Shown: one piece after another, positions 50,558-60,077 of the stretch
Position numbering within the stretch: position 1 is the stretch's first letter
How the letters are laid out: each line of letters starts with the position of its first letter
From: HGM04593 sp045657945
GTDB lineage: Bacteria; Bacteroidota; Bacteroidia; Bacteroidales; Bacteroidaceae
Assembly: GCA_045657945.1 (NCBI GenBank)
Contig: JAZOUB010000037.1
Span: 124,001-188,000 of the forward strand
DNA length: 64,000 nucleotides
Direction: 5' to 3'
Notes under the pieces: model-generated
What the model saw: the letters and a program-made list of their open reading frames with translations, nothing else
Told to the model about the DNA's origin: nothing
The model's database searches: none
Translations under genes and position numbers: made by a program

Positions 50558-52033
50558 TTATCGGTTTAATTTCCAGGTTGTACCCTCTTTGCCGTCCTTG
50601 ATTTCAAAGCCAAGCTCGGCAAGTTCGTTACGTATGCGGTCGCTTGTAGCCCAGTCCTTGTTGGCCTTTGCTACCTGACGCTGCTGGAGAAGCATGTCCA
50701 CTACCTTACCGAATGCCTCCTCGCGACCGCTGTCGGAGCCACGCTCCTCCTTCAAGCCAAGGATATCGAATGCAAAAAGGTGGAATGTTTCCTTGAGTTC
50801 GGCAAGATCGGCCTCGCTGATGGTGGCCTTCTTGTCGGCAAGCTGGTTGATTGCACGCGAAGCATCAAAGAGGTGCGAGATTACCTGCGCGGTATTCATG
50901 TCGTCGTTCATTGCATCGTAGCACTTGCCGCGCAGACCCTTTACATCGGCAGTTGTCTCACCAGACGCAGAAAGACTTGTGAGGGTCTTGTATGCCTCGA
51001 GCAGACGTTGCATTCCCTTCTCGGCTGCCTGCAATGCCTCGTTGCTGAAATCAACGGTGCTGCGGTAGTGTGCCTGGAGAATGAAGAAGCGTATTGTCAT
51101 TGGCGAGTAGGCCTGTGCCAACAGCGGATGTGAGCCGGTAAAGAACTCGTCGAGGGTGATGAAGTTGCCCAATGACTTGCCCATCTTTGTGCCGTTGATT
51201 GTAATCATGTTGTTATGCATCCAGTACTTGACTACATGATGTCCCATGGCTGCCATGCCCTGTGCAATCTCACACTCGTGGTGAGGGAACACGAGGTCCA
51301 TGCCGCCACCGTGGATGTCGAACTGCTCGCCAAGGTACTTGCGCCCCATGGCTGTACACTCGCAGTGCCAGCCGGGGAAACCGTTGCTCCATGGCGATGG
51401 CCAACGCATGATGTGCTCGGGCTGCGCGCACTTCCACAATGCAAAATCGGCAGGGTTACGCTTCTCGTCCTGGCCGTCAAGTTCGCGTGTGGTGTTGAGC
51501 ACGTCGTCGAGATTACGACCCGAGAGGATACCGTATTTGTGTGCCTTGTCATACTTTGCGACATCGAAATAGACCGAACCCTGGCTCTCATAAGCAAAAC
51601 CGTTGTCGAGGATTTCCTTTACAAGCTCTATCTGCTCAATGATGTGACCCGATGCGTGGGGCTCAATGCTTGGGGGAAGGACATTCAACGCATCCATCAC
51701 CTTGTGGTAGTGGAGCGTATATTGCTGAACGACTTCCATTGGCTCAAGCTGCTCGAGGCGTGCCTTCTTTGCAATCTTGTCCTCGCCCTCATCGGCATCG
51801 TGCTCAAGGTGACCCACGTCTGTGATGTTACGCACATAGCGCACCTTGTAGCCAAGGTTCTGAAGATAGCGGAACAGCACATCGAAGGTTATCGCAGGGC
51901 GCGCATGACCAAGATGAGCGGGGCCATATACTGTGGGGCCGCAGACATAGAGTCCCACATTGGGGGCGTGGAGCGGCTCGAACAACTCTTTCTTGCGAGA
52001 GAGCGTGTTGTATATCATGAATTTGTTTTCCAT
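50558..52033 (-). CDS. cysS: Cysteinyl-tRNA synthetase
   Basis: 491 residues, normal length. Class I synthetase with the HLGH (HIGH) motif in GPTVYGPAHLGHARPA and KMGKSLGN as the KMSKS motif; zinc ligands include CGPTVYG at about 31, GWHCECTAM and the HHECE histidines. Charges tRNA-Cys with cysteine. Upstream is the Ig-like lipoprotein gene (20 bp), downstream the M28 peptidase. Confidence 0.96.
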   Translation of the reverse strand: MENKFMIYNTLSRKKELFEPLHAPNVGLYVCGPTVYGPAHLGHARPAITFDVLFRYLQNLGYKVRYVRNITDVGHLEHDADEGEDKIAKKARLEQLEPMEVVQQYTLHYHKVMDALNVLPPSIEPHASGHIIEQIELVKEILDNGFAYESQGSVYFDVAKYDKAHKYGILSGRNLDDVLNTTRELDGQDEKRNPADFALWKCAQPEHIMRWPSPWSNGFPGWHCECTAMGRKYLGEQFDIHGGGMDLVFPHHECEIAQGMAAMGHHVVKYWMHNNMITINGTKMGKSLGNFITLDEFFTGSHPLLAQAYSPMTIRFFILQAHYRSTVDFSNEALQAAEKGMQRLLEAYKTLTSLSASGETTADVKGLRGKCYDAMNDDMNTAQVISHLFDASRAINQLADKKATISEADLAELKETFHLFAFDILGLKEERGSDSGREEAFGKVVDMLLQQRQVAKANKDWATSDRIRNELAELGFEIKDGKEGTTWKLNR

Positions 52034-52053
52034 ATCTCTGTATATATTATCTG

Positions 52054-53976
52054 TTATTTGAATTTACGTGTTGCATTACGGTTCATTTTGCGACGCTCCT
52101 TGTCGGGCTTCTGCTTGGTTATCTCAAGCGGTTTCTGCTCGTTGAGAGGCTTGCCGATGTCCCAATCCTCCTGGGTATATTCGAATAGCGCCCTGAGATC
52201 AAGTGCATGATGATAATAGGTGACGTGCTCGGGCTGAATACCTTTTGCATAGTCGCCGGTGTCCCACTTGCCGTTGCCGTTATTGTCGAAGATGAGACGC
52301 ATAAAGTATTGTCCGGGACGTATGAAGTAGAAGGAGCAACGGCCGTTGACGGTTCTTTCCTCCTTTACAACGCTCTCACGGGAATCGAGAAGCTGTAATA
52401 TACCATTGTTGCCTACGCCTGACACATTTACATAGAGCACGGCATACTCGTCGAGCGAACGGAAGCTCATCTCACGGGTGAACTCTGCAGATACTCCACC
52501 ATAGAGTCCTTTGAAAGCTGCCGAATCGGCAACAACCTTGTAGGTATTCTCGGGACGCCACTCAGCAAAAAGATCATATTTACGTATGTTTACTGTATCC
52601 TGGCTGAAGACATGCTCTACAGGCACCCATAGTGTATCGACCTTATGGAAGAGATGTATTGCATCGGGGTTGACCGATAGCAATGGCTCATCAAAGGTAA
52701 ACTTGCAACTGCCATCGACATCCATTGAGGATGAGCCTGAGAAACGCACCGACAGGGGCACGGGCTTGGGAACAAAAGCCGGAGGGTTGGCCTCGTCGTA
52801 ATCGGGAGATTTCTTTGCTTCGCGCATGAATGCTTTCATCTCCTCCTCGTACTTCTTCTGACGCTGTTTCTGCACAGTCTCCCAACGTCTCTTTGCCGAG
52901 ATGTACAAGGTATCTACCTGATCAAAGAAGTTGCCGTCAACATCACTTGCACGGTATGATAGCTTCAGAGCCAATGTATCGTTTCGATAGAGCAGAGAGT
53001 CCTTGAGCCAATAGACAAGGGTGTCGCTCTTAAGGCTCTTCTCAAGTATATATGCATTGGAGAAATCGAAACCGAGACCTTCTATCTGCGGCAGTTCCTT
53101 GTTCTCGGCAGCAAAGAAGAGGGTTATCTTGTTGTGGCTGTCACGAGTGCGCTTGATGAGGTACTGGGATGTAAAATCTTCCTTAAAGACACGGAGCATT
53201 ATGTCATCGGGCAGGAAACGTGTGTAATTGATGTTCCTGATGGTATCGATTGTCAAGCTGTCGCGCCACACGGTGTCGGGGCGTACAGCCGGCATTGCAT
53301 GCGGTTCAATGAGACCGGAGAGATAAGCCACAGCCTCGCTCTTCTGGTCAAAAAGGAAGTTCTGATTGGCATCGGAAAGCGCATAGACACGGTATTTGCC
53401 GGGAGCAATACCTTTGATGGTGAAACGCCCGCGCGAATCGGTGCGGGATACACGCTCGAAAGGCAACTTGCTGAAGGCAGTGTCGTCAAGACATGAGTGC
53501 AGACCTACAATAATGCCCTTTACGGGTTCAAGATCCTGGGCATTGAGCACTGTGCCCGATACCGCCAGGGTATCGACCTGCTCGCCGGTAGAGAAAACAT
53601 AGGCGAAGTTCTCGTAGGGGTTACCCTCGTTGTTGTCAACTATGGCGTCACCAAAGTCTATGGAGTAGGTGGTATTGGGGCGCAAAGTGTCAAAGAGTTC
53701 AACTGTCACCTTCTTGCCTGCGTACTTTATCTCGGGCATCTGTAACTGAGGCGGAGAGACTACTACTTTTTCAAAGGCATTCTCGAGCTTTATATTTTCA
53801 TTGAATTCAAGCGCAATCTTTGCTGCCTCTACGTTGGTAGCACCAAGCACAGGGGTAGCCTTGACGAGGACTGGTGGGTCCTCGTCATACGGGCCGCCAT
53901 CGGGCGCTCCTATGCTGGCACATGCTGCAAGCAGCAGTGACGCAACTAAAGATATTGCTGAATTCCAGAATCGCAT
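52054..53976 (-). CDS. Ig-like (Big_5/SbsA-type) outer-surface lipoprotein
   Basis: 640 residues. Lipobox signal MRFWNSAISLVASLLLAAC, then GAPDGGPYDEDPPVLVKATPVLGATNV and a Big_5-type Ig-like domain (YAGKKVTVELFDTLRPNTTYSIDFGDAIVDNNEGN) over about 35-135. A carboxypeptidase-regulatory-like strand set follows (RGRFTIKGIAPGKYRVYAL). The C-terminal part contains GRCSFYFIRPGQYFMRLIFDNNGNGKWDTGDY. This is a typical Bacteroidetes lipoprotein of unknown role; no catalytic site is seen. ATG overlaps the GH3 stop (TAATG, 53976). Confidence 0.8.
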   Translation of the reverse strand: MRFWNSAISLVASLLLAACASIGAPDGGPYDEDPPVLVKATPVLGATNVEAAKIALEFNENIKLENAFEKVVVSPPQLQMPEIKYAGKKVTVELFDTLRPNTTYSIDFGDAIVDNNEGNPYENFAYVFSTGEQVDTLAVSGTVLNAQDLEPVKGIIVGLHSCLDDTAFSKLPFERVSRTDSRGRFTIKGIAPGKYRVYALSDANQNFLFDQKSEAVAYLSGLIEPHAMPAVRPDTVWRDSLTIDTIRNINYTRFLPDDIMLRVFKEDFTSQYLIKRTRDSHNKITLFFAAENKELPQIEGLGFDFSNAYILEKSLKSDTLVYWLKDSLLYRNDTLALKLSYRASDVDGNFFDQVDTLYISAKRRWETVQKQRQKKYEEEMKAFMREAKKSPDYDEANPPAFVPKPVPLSVRFSGSSSMDVDGSCKFTFDEPLLSVNPDAIHLFHKVDTLWVPVEHVFSQDTVNIRKYDLFAEWRPENTYKVVADSAAFKGLYGGVSAEFTREMSFRSLDEYAVLYVNVSGVGNNGILQLLDSRESVVKEERTVNGRCSFYFIRPGQYFMRLIFDNNGNGKWDTGDYAKGIQPEHVTYYHHALDLRALFEYTQEDWDIGKPLNEQKPLEITKQKPDKERRKMNRNATRKFK

Positions 53977-55484
53977 TACTTGTTCAACTCAAGCAACTCG
54001 TCAATGTATTGGCGGCTGTTGCTCAAACGGGGTACCTTGTGCTGACCACCCAGTTTACCCTTGCTCTTGAGCCAGTCGCTGAAGAGGTTCTTGCGAGCCA
54101 CTACAAGTTCGAGTTGCTGCATTGTCTTATTCTTGTATCGTTTTGCTTCGTAGTCCGAGTTTATCTGCTGGAGAGTCAGGTCAAGCACCTCAACGAACTT
54201 CTCAACAGAGCATGGAGGCTCGGCAAACTCCACAAGCCACTGGTGACGGCACTGTGCATTGGCATCCATGAATACCGGAGCTGCAGTGTAGTCAAGTACC
54301 TTGGCACCGGTCACCAGGCAAGCCTTCTCCAGTCCTTTCTCGGCGTTCTCTACAATGAGTTCCTCACCAAAGGCGTTGATGAAGTGCTTTGTACGGCCCG
54401 AAATCACAATCTTATATGGATCCTTGCTCATGAAACGCACTGTATCACCAATCATATAACGCCACAGACCGCAAGATGTTGAGATGAGCATTGCATAATT
54501 CTTGCCAACCTCAACCTCCCACAACGGCAACACGCGTGGGTTAGGTGAATCCAACTCATCGAGCGGAATGAACTCATAGAATACGTCATAGTCAATCATC
54601 AAGAGCATTGCCGGATCGAGTGGGTCATTCTGAATACCGAAGAATCCCTCGCTGGCATTGTAGGTCTCCATGTACTTCATGTCGCTCTTACGGATGAGCT
54701 GATGATACTGCTCACGATAAGGGGTAAAGGCCACGCCACCATGGAAGAACACCTCGAGGTTTGGCCACAACTCCTCAACGCCCTGTTTACCGGTTATATT
54801 AAGCATGTGCTTGAGCACAGCCATCATCCATGAAGGTACACCCGAGAGGTTGGTCACGTTCTGGCCTGATACGGTACGGGCAATCTTGTCCATCTTCTCC
54901 TCGAAGTCGCTCAAGAGTGCAATCTCCTTCTTGGGAGCACGCATCATGTTGACGAAGAAGTTGGTATTCTCTATGAGAATGGCACTGAGGTCACCGACAA
55001 GGCTGTTCTGCAAGTTGTAGTTTGGCGCATGGCTTCCGCCAAGGATAAGAGCCTTACCCGAGAATAGACGGCTCTTGGGGTTGTTGGCCAAATACATGGC
55101 AACGACATCAAAACCACCCTTGTAGTGTGCTCTCTGCAAGCCGGCTGGTGTAACCGGAATAAACTTACTCTTGTCGTTGGTTGTACCCGATGACTTTGCA
55201 AACCACTTGCAACCGCCTTTCCAGAGCACGTCCTTCTCGCCACGACGCATGCGGTCAATGTCGTGTTTCAGTGTCTCATAGTCTTGGACGCCGACTGATT
55301 TAGCGAACTGCTCATACTGTTTGATGTCGCTATAGTTATGCTTTATTCCCCACTCTGTGCCTGAGGCTTCACTTATGAGGTGTTTCAACACATTGCGCTG
55401 TATCTCCTCGGCGTGTGTAGCATACTTCTCTAATTTCTTGACCCTGCTATTGAAGACAGGTCTTGTCAATGGAGTGATATTCAT
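53976..55484 (-). CDS. GH3-family ligase (auxin-responsive-promoter-like)
   Basis: 502 residues. Adenylating enzyme family related to plant GH3 acyl-acid-amido synthetases. Typical blocks are KSSGTTNDKSKFIPVTPAGLQ (ATP loop), YNASEGFFGIQNDP, and RTKHFINAFGEELIVENAE (late motif). Bacterial members probably join an amino acid or other amine to a carboxylic acid; the substrate is unknown. It heads the chain GH3, Ig-like lipoprotein, cysS, M28 peptidase, sufE, with the next gene overlapping by one base. Confidence 0.85.
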   Translation of the reverse strand: MNITPLTRPVFNSRVKKLEKYATHAEEIQRNVLKHLISEASGTEWGIKHNYSDIKQYEQFAKSVGVQDYETLKHDIDRMRRGEKDVLWKGGCKWFAKSSGTTNDKSKFIPVTPAGLQRAHYKGGFDVVAMYLANNPKSRLFSGKALILGGSHAPNYNLQNSLVGDLSAILIENTNFFVNMMRAPKKEIALLSDFEEKMDKIARTVSGQNVTNLSGVPSWMMAVLKHMLNITGKQGVEELWPNLEVFFHGGVAFTPYREQYHQLIRKSDMKYMETYNASEGFFGIQNDPLDPAMLLMIDYDVFYEFIPLDELDSPNPRVLPLWEVEVGKNYAMLISTSCGLWRYMIGDTVRFMSKDPYKIVISGRTKHFINAFGEELIVENAEKGLEKACLVTGAKVLDYTAAPVFMDANAQCRHQWLVEFAEPPCSVEKFVEVLDLTLQQINSDYEAKRYKNKTMQQLELVVARKNLFSDWLKSKGKLGGQHKVPRLSNSRQYIDELLELNK

Positions 55485-55524
55485 TGTTCAATGTTTTTTT
55501 ACCGGCCATGCCGGCACATTTGTT

Positions 55525-57162
55525 TTAATCCTTTTTGTTGAAAGCATCAAGTCCTTCATCAAGGAATTTCTTGAAGTCCTCAACATCCTTATTGAAAGAG
55601 AATGTTCTTTTACCCATGAGTTTGCCGTCAGAATCCACTACCACATAGAATGGCTGTGCAGCGGCACCGAACTTGTGTTTCTGCAAGAAACTCCACTTTT
55701 CGCCAACCTCGTAATATTCATCATCAAGGACGCAGAATGGTTCTGGCAACTCTGTTCTGTCATCAACATAAAGCGACACAACGATAAATTCCCCGTCCAA
55801 CTTGCTCAACACATCGCCATCGCTCAGCACAGCAGCCTCCATCTCGCGGCAGTTCACGCATCCATGACCGGTAAAGTCGAGCAGGATAGGTTTATTTTCT
55901 TCCTTGGCCATCCTGATAGCATCATCATAATCGTGAGAGTCAATTACAGATGCAAAAGTCTTGTCATAAAGGCTGAAATCCTGTGTCCACATAGGAGGAG
56001 CAAATGCGCTGATAGCTTTGCAAGGAGCACCCCAAAGACCGGGTATCATATAAACGGCAAATGCCAATGATACCCATGCGGTAAAGAATCCTGGCACGCT
56101 CGCTTTTTTGTCCTCGGGATCATCGTGTGGGAAACGGATAATCTTGAGCAGATAGAGACCAAGCATTGTGAAGAGTATTATCCACAAAGCGAGGAATGTC
56201 TCCCTGTCAAGGATTCTCCAGCCCATTGTGAGGTCGGCTACCGAAAGGAACTTCAAGGCAAAGGCAATTTCCACAAATCCCAGTACAACCTTGATGGTGT
56301 TCATCCAGCCGCCAGAACGTGGGGCTTTCTTCAACAATGAAGGGAACATTGCAAAGATTGTAAATGGCAATGCAAGCGCCAATGCAAAACCGAACATACC
56401 CACAGCCGGGGCAAGGATGTCGCCCGATGTAGCTGTCTCAACAAGCAGGAAGCCAATAATAGGACCTGTACATGAGAATGATACCAACGCCAATGTAAAT
56501 GCCATAAGGAAGATACTTAACACACCGGTTGTGTTACTTGCCTTTGTATCTACCTTATTTGTCCATGATGAAGGCAACTTGAGTTCAAAGCCACCAAGGA
56601 ACGATGCGCCGAACACAAGCAGCATAAGGAAGAAAAAGACATTGAACCAGGCATTGGTGGCAAGCGCGTTGAGTGCTGTTGCTCCAAAAACGGATGTAAC
56701 AACCAAACCAAGCAACAAATATATGACAATGATTGATATACCATACATAATTGCCTCACGAATAGCTTGCTTTTTCTCCTTTGAACGCTTGAGGAAGAAA
56801 CTGACGGTCATTGGGATAATTGGCCACACGCAGGGAGTGAGAAGAGCCAAGAGACCACCGCCGAAGCCCAGGACGAAAATTCCCCATATTGTTCCGGCAG
56901 TATCCTTGTCATCAATTTCAACAGCCCTCCAAGTTTCGGGAAGCGCTGCATCAATTTCTTTTTCCTGTTCCGTGAGTACCCTCTTCTTTTGAGCCTTTTC
57001 TGTATTTTCTGTGTTTTCTGTTTTATCGGCCACATTGACACCGGCATTCACGAAGCCGGTAACCTCAGTACTTGTTACTGCAACACCGTTCATATCCGGC
57101 TGTTTAGCATCTACCTGCAAGGTGATGACAAACATCAGGAGTAGTAGAAAGAGTTTTTTCAT
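55525..57162 (-). CDS. dsbD: Thiol:disulfide interchange protein DsbD, beta-gamma part
   Basis: 545 residues. Signal-like start MKKLFLLLLMFVITLQVDA, then a membrane domain of about eight helices (about 100-410) with a CxxC-type site in GGLLALLTPCVWPIIPMTV, and a C-terminal thioredoxin domain with HGCVNCREMEA (about 455). It carries reducing power from the cytosol to periplasmic thiol proteins. The usual N-terminal alpha domain is absent and is encoded separately just upstream (57205-57666). Confidence 0.92.
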   Translation of the reverse strand: MKKLFLLLLMFVITLQVDAKQPDMNGVAVTSTEVTGFVNAGVNVADKTENTENTEKAQKKRVLTEQEKEIDAALPETWRAVEIDDKDTAGTIWGIFVLGFGGGLLALLTPCVWPIIPMTVSFFLKRSKEKKQAIREAIMYGISIIVIYLLLGLVVTSVFGATALNALATNAWFNVFFFLMLLVFGASFLGGFELKLPSSWTNKVDTKASNTTGVLSIFLMAFTLALVSFSCTGPIIGFLLVETATSGDILAPAVGMFGFALALALPFTIFAMFPSLLKKAPRSGGWMNTIKVVLGFVEIAFALKFLSVADLTMGWRILDRETFLALWIILFTMLGLYLLKIIRFPHDDPEDKKASVPGFFTAWVSLAFAVYMIPGLWGAPCKAISAFAPPMWTQDFSLYDKTFASVIDSHDYDDAIRMAKEENKPILLDFTGHGCVNCREMEAAVLSDGDVLSKLDGEFIVVSLYVDDRTELPEPFCVLDDEYYEVGEKWSFLQKHKFGAAAQPFYVVVDSDGKLMGKRTFSFNKDVEDFKKFLDEGLDAFNKKD

Positions 57163-57204
57163 TGTAATATATTTTATCCTTTATTTTCAAAAACAGGTTG
57201 TTCC

Positions 57205-57666
57205 TTACTTGACTGGTTCTACAGCTACACTGCCATTGGTTATTGTGAATTTATAACGGTCGGGGACGCAACCGGCAGTACCGCAGGCCTGATAACGCAG
57301 GTATCCCTTAATGACATAGTTCTCGTCAAGAATCTTGAAATTCTGTTCAAAATCGGCTGCCTCTGTAAAATAGTTAACATTCATGTCAAAAGCAGACTCA
57401 TACTTTGTATTCGGTTCGTCAACCGGTGTAAGGTTGCCAACCATCTCAACACCCACACTCTCAGTGATTCTGATAGTAATTGGCATTGGGCCACCTTTAG
57501 GAATATCGGTAGAATACATGTAGTAACCTTCCTCTATTGTAGCATAGAAAACAATCTTGGCGTCAGAACCCTCGGCAATTACCTCGTGATCGAATTTAAC
57601 CGGCTGCTGCGCACTTACCTGAAAAGCGGCAACCAACAACAATAGTGATAAAAAAAGTTTTTTCAT
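57205..57666 (-). CDS. Separate DsbD alpha (DsbD N-terminal) domain
   Basis: 153 residues. Signal peptide MKKLFLSLLLLVAAFQVSAQ, then an Ig-like domain of the DsbD-alpha type (DAKIVFYATIEEGYYMYST), with the conserved cysteines in YLRYQACGTAGCVPDRYKF. It would take electrons from the DsbD membrane part and hand them to periplasmic targets. In E. coli this domain is part of one polypeptide; here it is a separate gene in the same direction, 42 bp ahead. Confidence 0.88.
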   Translation of the reverse strand: MKKLFLSLLLLVAAFQVSAQQPVKFDHEVIAEGSDAKIVFYATIEEGYYMYSTDIPKGGPMPITIRITESVGVEMVGNLTPVDEPNTKYESAFDMNVNYFTEAADFEQNFKILDENYVIKGYLRYQACGTAGCVPDRYKFTITNGSVAVEPVK

Positions 57667-57690
57667 TGTAATATGTTTTAATAGTTATTA

Positions 57691-59046
57691 CTAAAGTTCT
57701 ACAGGGTTTTTCCTTATCCTCCACTCGGCAGGATAAAGATTGTTGGCCCTGTTTCCAACATTCTTTGCAAAGCCAATTGGCGCACCCTTGTATGTGAGCA
57801 GCAAGTAACCCATGGGGTGCTGTGCAAATGTCAAAGCCTCGCGGTGCAGGTAGGCAAGCGCCAGTTCGCGCTCAAGTTCTACCATACAGAAGGCGTCCTT
57901 GTTCAGTGCGCAGTTCATTGCAAGCTGGTGCAAGGGCAGCAGTTTGTTGTTCTTTACATCGGCAAGTGGCAAGCCAAAGTGCAGAACCTTAAGCTTCTGC
58001 TGCAGAGCAAGTATTGCCGCAGTGTGCTCACGTGGCATTGCCACCAGCCTCTCACCTTGCTGCATTATGTCAAAACCCGTAGGTGACAGGAGCCACTCCT
58101 CGACCATCGCCTTCAGCTTTGCCGGTGCGGGTTGCCAGCGCTGTTGGCGTGGTTGCGACAAAGGTGCATCACCGTTCTTGCGCAACACGGCAAGGAAAAA
58201 GCCTTCGCCGGCAGTGTAACCCGGAATGAAGCGGTAAACCGGTATTTCTTCAGCAACAAGCGAACCTGTTATTCCCCAAGAGGCATCAGTTTCAACCGTC
58301 AGCGGCGTTGCTCCAAGCTCATCGGCTATCCACTGTACACACTCCTCATTCTCTTCGCTGTTGAATGTACAGGTACTATAGACCAACAGACCACCGGGAC
58401 GGAGCGAAGACCAGATGTCGGAGAGTATGCGTCGCTGACGCTTGACACATTGCTCCACATTGGAAAGGCTCCACTGTTCCACCGCTCCATAATCCTTGCG
58501 GAACATGCCCTCTCCGGAACATGGTGCATCAACAACGACAAGGTCAAAGAAGTTTCCAAAACTGCGAAAATCGGCAGGCTCGTTACGAGTGACTACAGCC
58601 GACGGATTTCCCCATTTTATAACATTCTCGGCAAGAACCTGGGCGCGTTGCGGCACGGGCTCGTTCGAGACAAGCAGGCTCCCCTGAGGCAGCAACGACA
58701 ACAGATGCGTTGTCTTGCCACCGGGCGCTGCACACAAATCGAGCGCACGCACCGGAGCTTGCACATATTGCTTTACAACCTGTTCAATGAACATCGACGA
58801 TGCCTCCTGCACATAATAGCAACCAGCATGAAACAGCGGGTCGGCCGTAAATACCGGTCTGTTGGAGAGATAACGGCCATTGGCTGCCCAAAGGACAGGC
58901 TCGTTTACCCCGTCGGCACCCTGCTTGGCAACATTGTAACGTATGCTGACCACAGGTTCACTGTCAAGAGCCTGCGAAAAACGTGTAAACCGTTCCTTAC
59001 CGAAAAGATTCTCCGTCCTAACTACAAATTCAGCATCAAGTTTCAT
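57691..59046 (-). CDS. RsmF/NOL1-type rRNA cytosine-C5 methyltransferase
   Basis: 451 residues from ATG 59046 (MKLDAEFVVRTENLFG). SAM-binding LDLCAAPGGKTTHLLSLL, the catalytic cysteine motif VVDAPCSGEGMFRKD, and STCTFNSEENEECVQWI mark the Nop2/RsmB-F family. The C-terminal part (about 300-450) carries a PUA-like/NOL1 C-domain. It probably methylates a 16S rRNA cytosine (RsmF acts on C1407 in E. coli). Near-consensus -7 box at 59098-59105. Confidence 0.88.
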   Translation of the reverse strand: MKLDAEFVVRTENLFGKERFTRFSQALDSEPVVSIRYNVAKQGADGVNEPVLWAANGRYLSNRPVFTADPLFHAGCYYVQEASSMFIEQVVKQYVQAPVRALDLCAAPGGKTTHLLSLLPQGSLLVSNEPVPQRAQVLAENVIKWGNPSAVVTRNEPADFRSFGNFFDLVVVDAPCSGEGMFRKDYGAVEQWSLSNVEQCVKRQRRILSDIWSSLRPGGLLVYSTCTFNSEENEECVQWIADELGATPLTVETDASWGITGSLVAEEIPVYRFIPGYTAGEGFFLAVLRKNGDAPLSQPRQQRWQPAPAKLKAMVEEWLLSPTGFDIMQQGERLVAMPREHTAAILALQQKLKVLHFGLPLADVKNNKLLPLHQLAMNCALNKDAFCMVELERELALAYLHREALTFAQHPMGYLLLTYKGAPIGFAKNVGNRANNLYPAEWRIRKNPVEL

Positions 59047-59097
59047 AACCTTCAACAGAGTCAACTGCTATATGTACACAAAAAGGCACAATCACTG

Positions 59098-59105
59098 CAA
59101 AGATA
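59098..59105 (-). promoter_or_regulatory. -7 box of the rRNA methyltransferase gene
   Basis: Minus-strand TATCTTTG, 52 bp before the ATG; no -33 TTTG seen at the expected spacing. Confidence 0.4.
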
Positions 59106-59218
59106 CAAAAATATGACAGGAATAAGGTATTTTTAGGTTAAAAAATATCAAACGAGGAGCAATACACCTATCATTTGACAGCATGAGAAGAATAATTTTG
59201 GAATATTAGGAATATTAG

Positions 59219-59240
59219 CTGCGAATGTGTATATTCGCAG
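59219..59240. repeat. Inverted repeat ahead of thyA
   Basis: CTGCGAAT (59219-59226) and ATTCGCAG (59233-59240) form an 8-bp palindrome with a 6-bp spacer, 26 bp before the thyA ATG. Could be an operator or leader hairpin; a GGAATATTA direct repeat lies just upstream. Confidence 0.4.
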
Positions 59241-59266
59241 AATAAATTCTCGAAAAATCATTTGCA

Positions 59267-60061
59267 ATGAAACAATATCTAAACCTGCTCGACCGCATCA
59301 TGACCGAGGGCACAAAAAAAGACGACCGTACAGGCACGGGCACAATAAGCGTGTTCGGCCATCAGATGCGCTTTAACCTTGAGGACGGTTTCCCCTGTCT
59401 GACGACAAAGAAGCTGCACCTGAAGTCCATAATCCACGAACTGCTTTGGTTCCTGAATGGAGACACAAATGTAAAATACCTACAAGAGAACGGTGTGAGG
59501 ATATGGAACGAGTGGGCCGACGAGAACGGCGACCTGGGTCATATCTATGGTTACCAATGGCGTTCGTGGCCGGGATACAACGGTGAGCATATTGACCAGA
59601 TAAAGGAGGTTGTAGAGACAATCAAGCACAACCCCGACTCGCGCCGTATAATTGTCAATGCATGGAATGTAGGCGACATAAAGAACATGAACCTGCCACC
59701 ATGCCACGCAATGTTCCAGTTCTATGTAGCCGATGGCAAACTGAGCCTGCAACTCTACCAGCGCAGTGCCGACTGTTTCCTGGGCGTTCCTTTCAACATT
59801 GCATCATACGCACTTCTATTGCAGATGATGGCACAGGTGACCGGATTGAAAGCCGGCGAATTCATCCACACTTTGGGAGACGCGCACTTGTACCTGAACC
59901 ACATTGAGCAGGCCAAGCTACAGCTTACACGCGAGCCAAAGAAGTTACCGAGAATGGTCATCAACCCCGATGTCAAAGATATTTTCTCATTCAAGTTCGA
60001 AGACTTTTCACTCGAGGACTACGACGCTCACCCACACATCAAAGGTGTCGTAGCCGTATAA
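59267..60061 (+). CDS. thyA: Thymidylate synthase
   Basis: 264 residues, identical in length to E. coli ThyA. Converts dUMP to dTMP with methylenetetrahydrofolate. The active-site cysteine is in LPPCHAMFQFYV and the dUMP site in QRSADCFLGVPFNIASYA; C-terminus ends HPHIKGVVAV. Followed 16 bp later by folA, which regenerates tetrahydrofolate from its product dihydrofolate. Confidence 0.97.
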   Translation: MKQYLNLLDRIMTEGTKKDDRTGTGTISVFGHQMRFNLEDGFPCLTTKKLHLKSIIHELLWFLNGDTNVKYLQENGVRIWNEWADENGDLGHIYGYQWRSWPGYNGEHIDQIKEVVETIKHNPDSRRIIVNAWNVGDIKNMNLPPCHAMFQFYVADGKLSLQLYQRSADCFLGVPFNIASYALLLQMMAQVTGLKAGEFIHTLGDAHLYLNHIEQAKLQLTREPKKLPRMVINPDVKDIFSFKFEDFSLEDYDAHPHIKGVVAV

Positions 60062-60077
60062 ACAGACAAAAAAAACA

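Noticed and set aside
55485..55524. GC-rich hairpin between dsbD and the GH3 gene as a terminator
   Set aside because: The stem (CCGGC-CAT-GCCGG) lacks a U-tract in the minus-strand direction and could be a leader or ribosome-binding-region structure instead.
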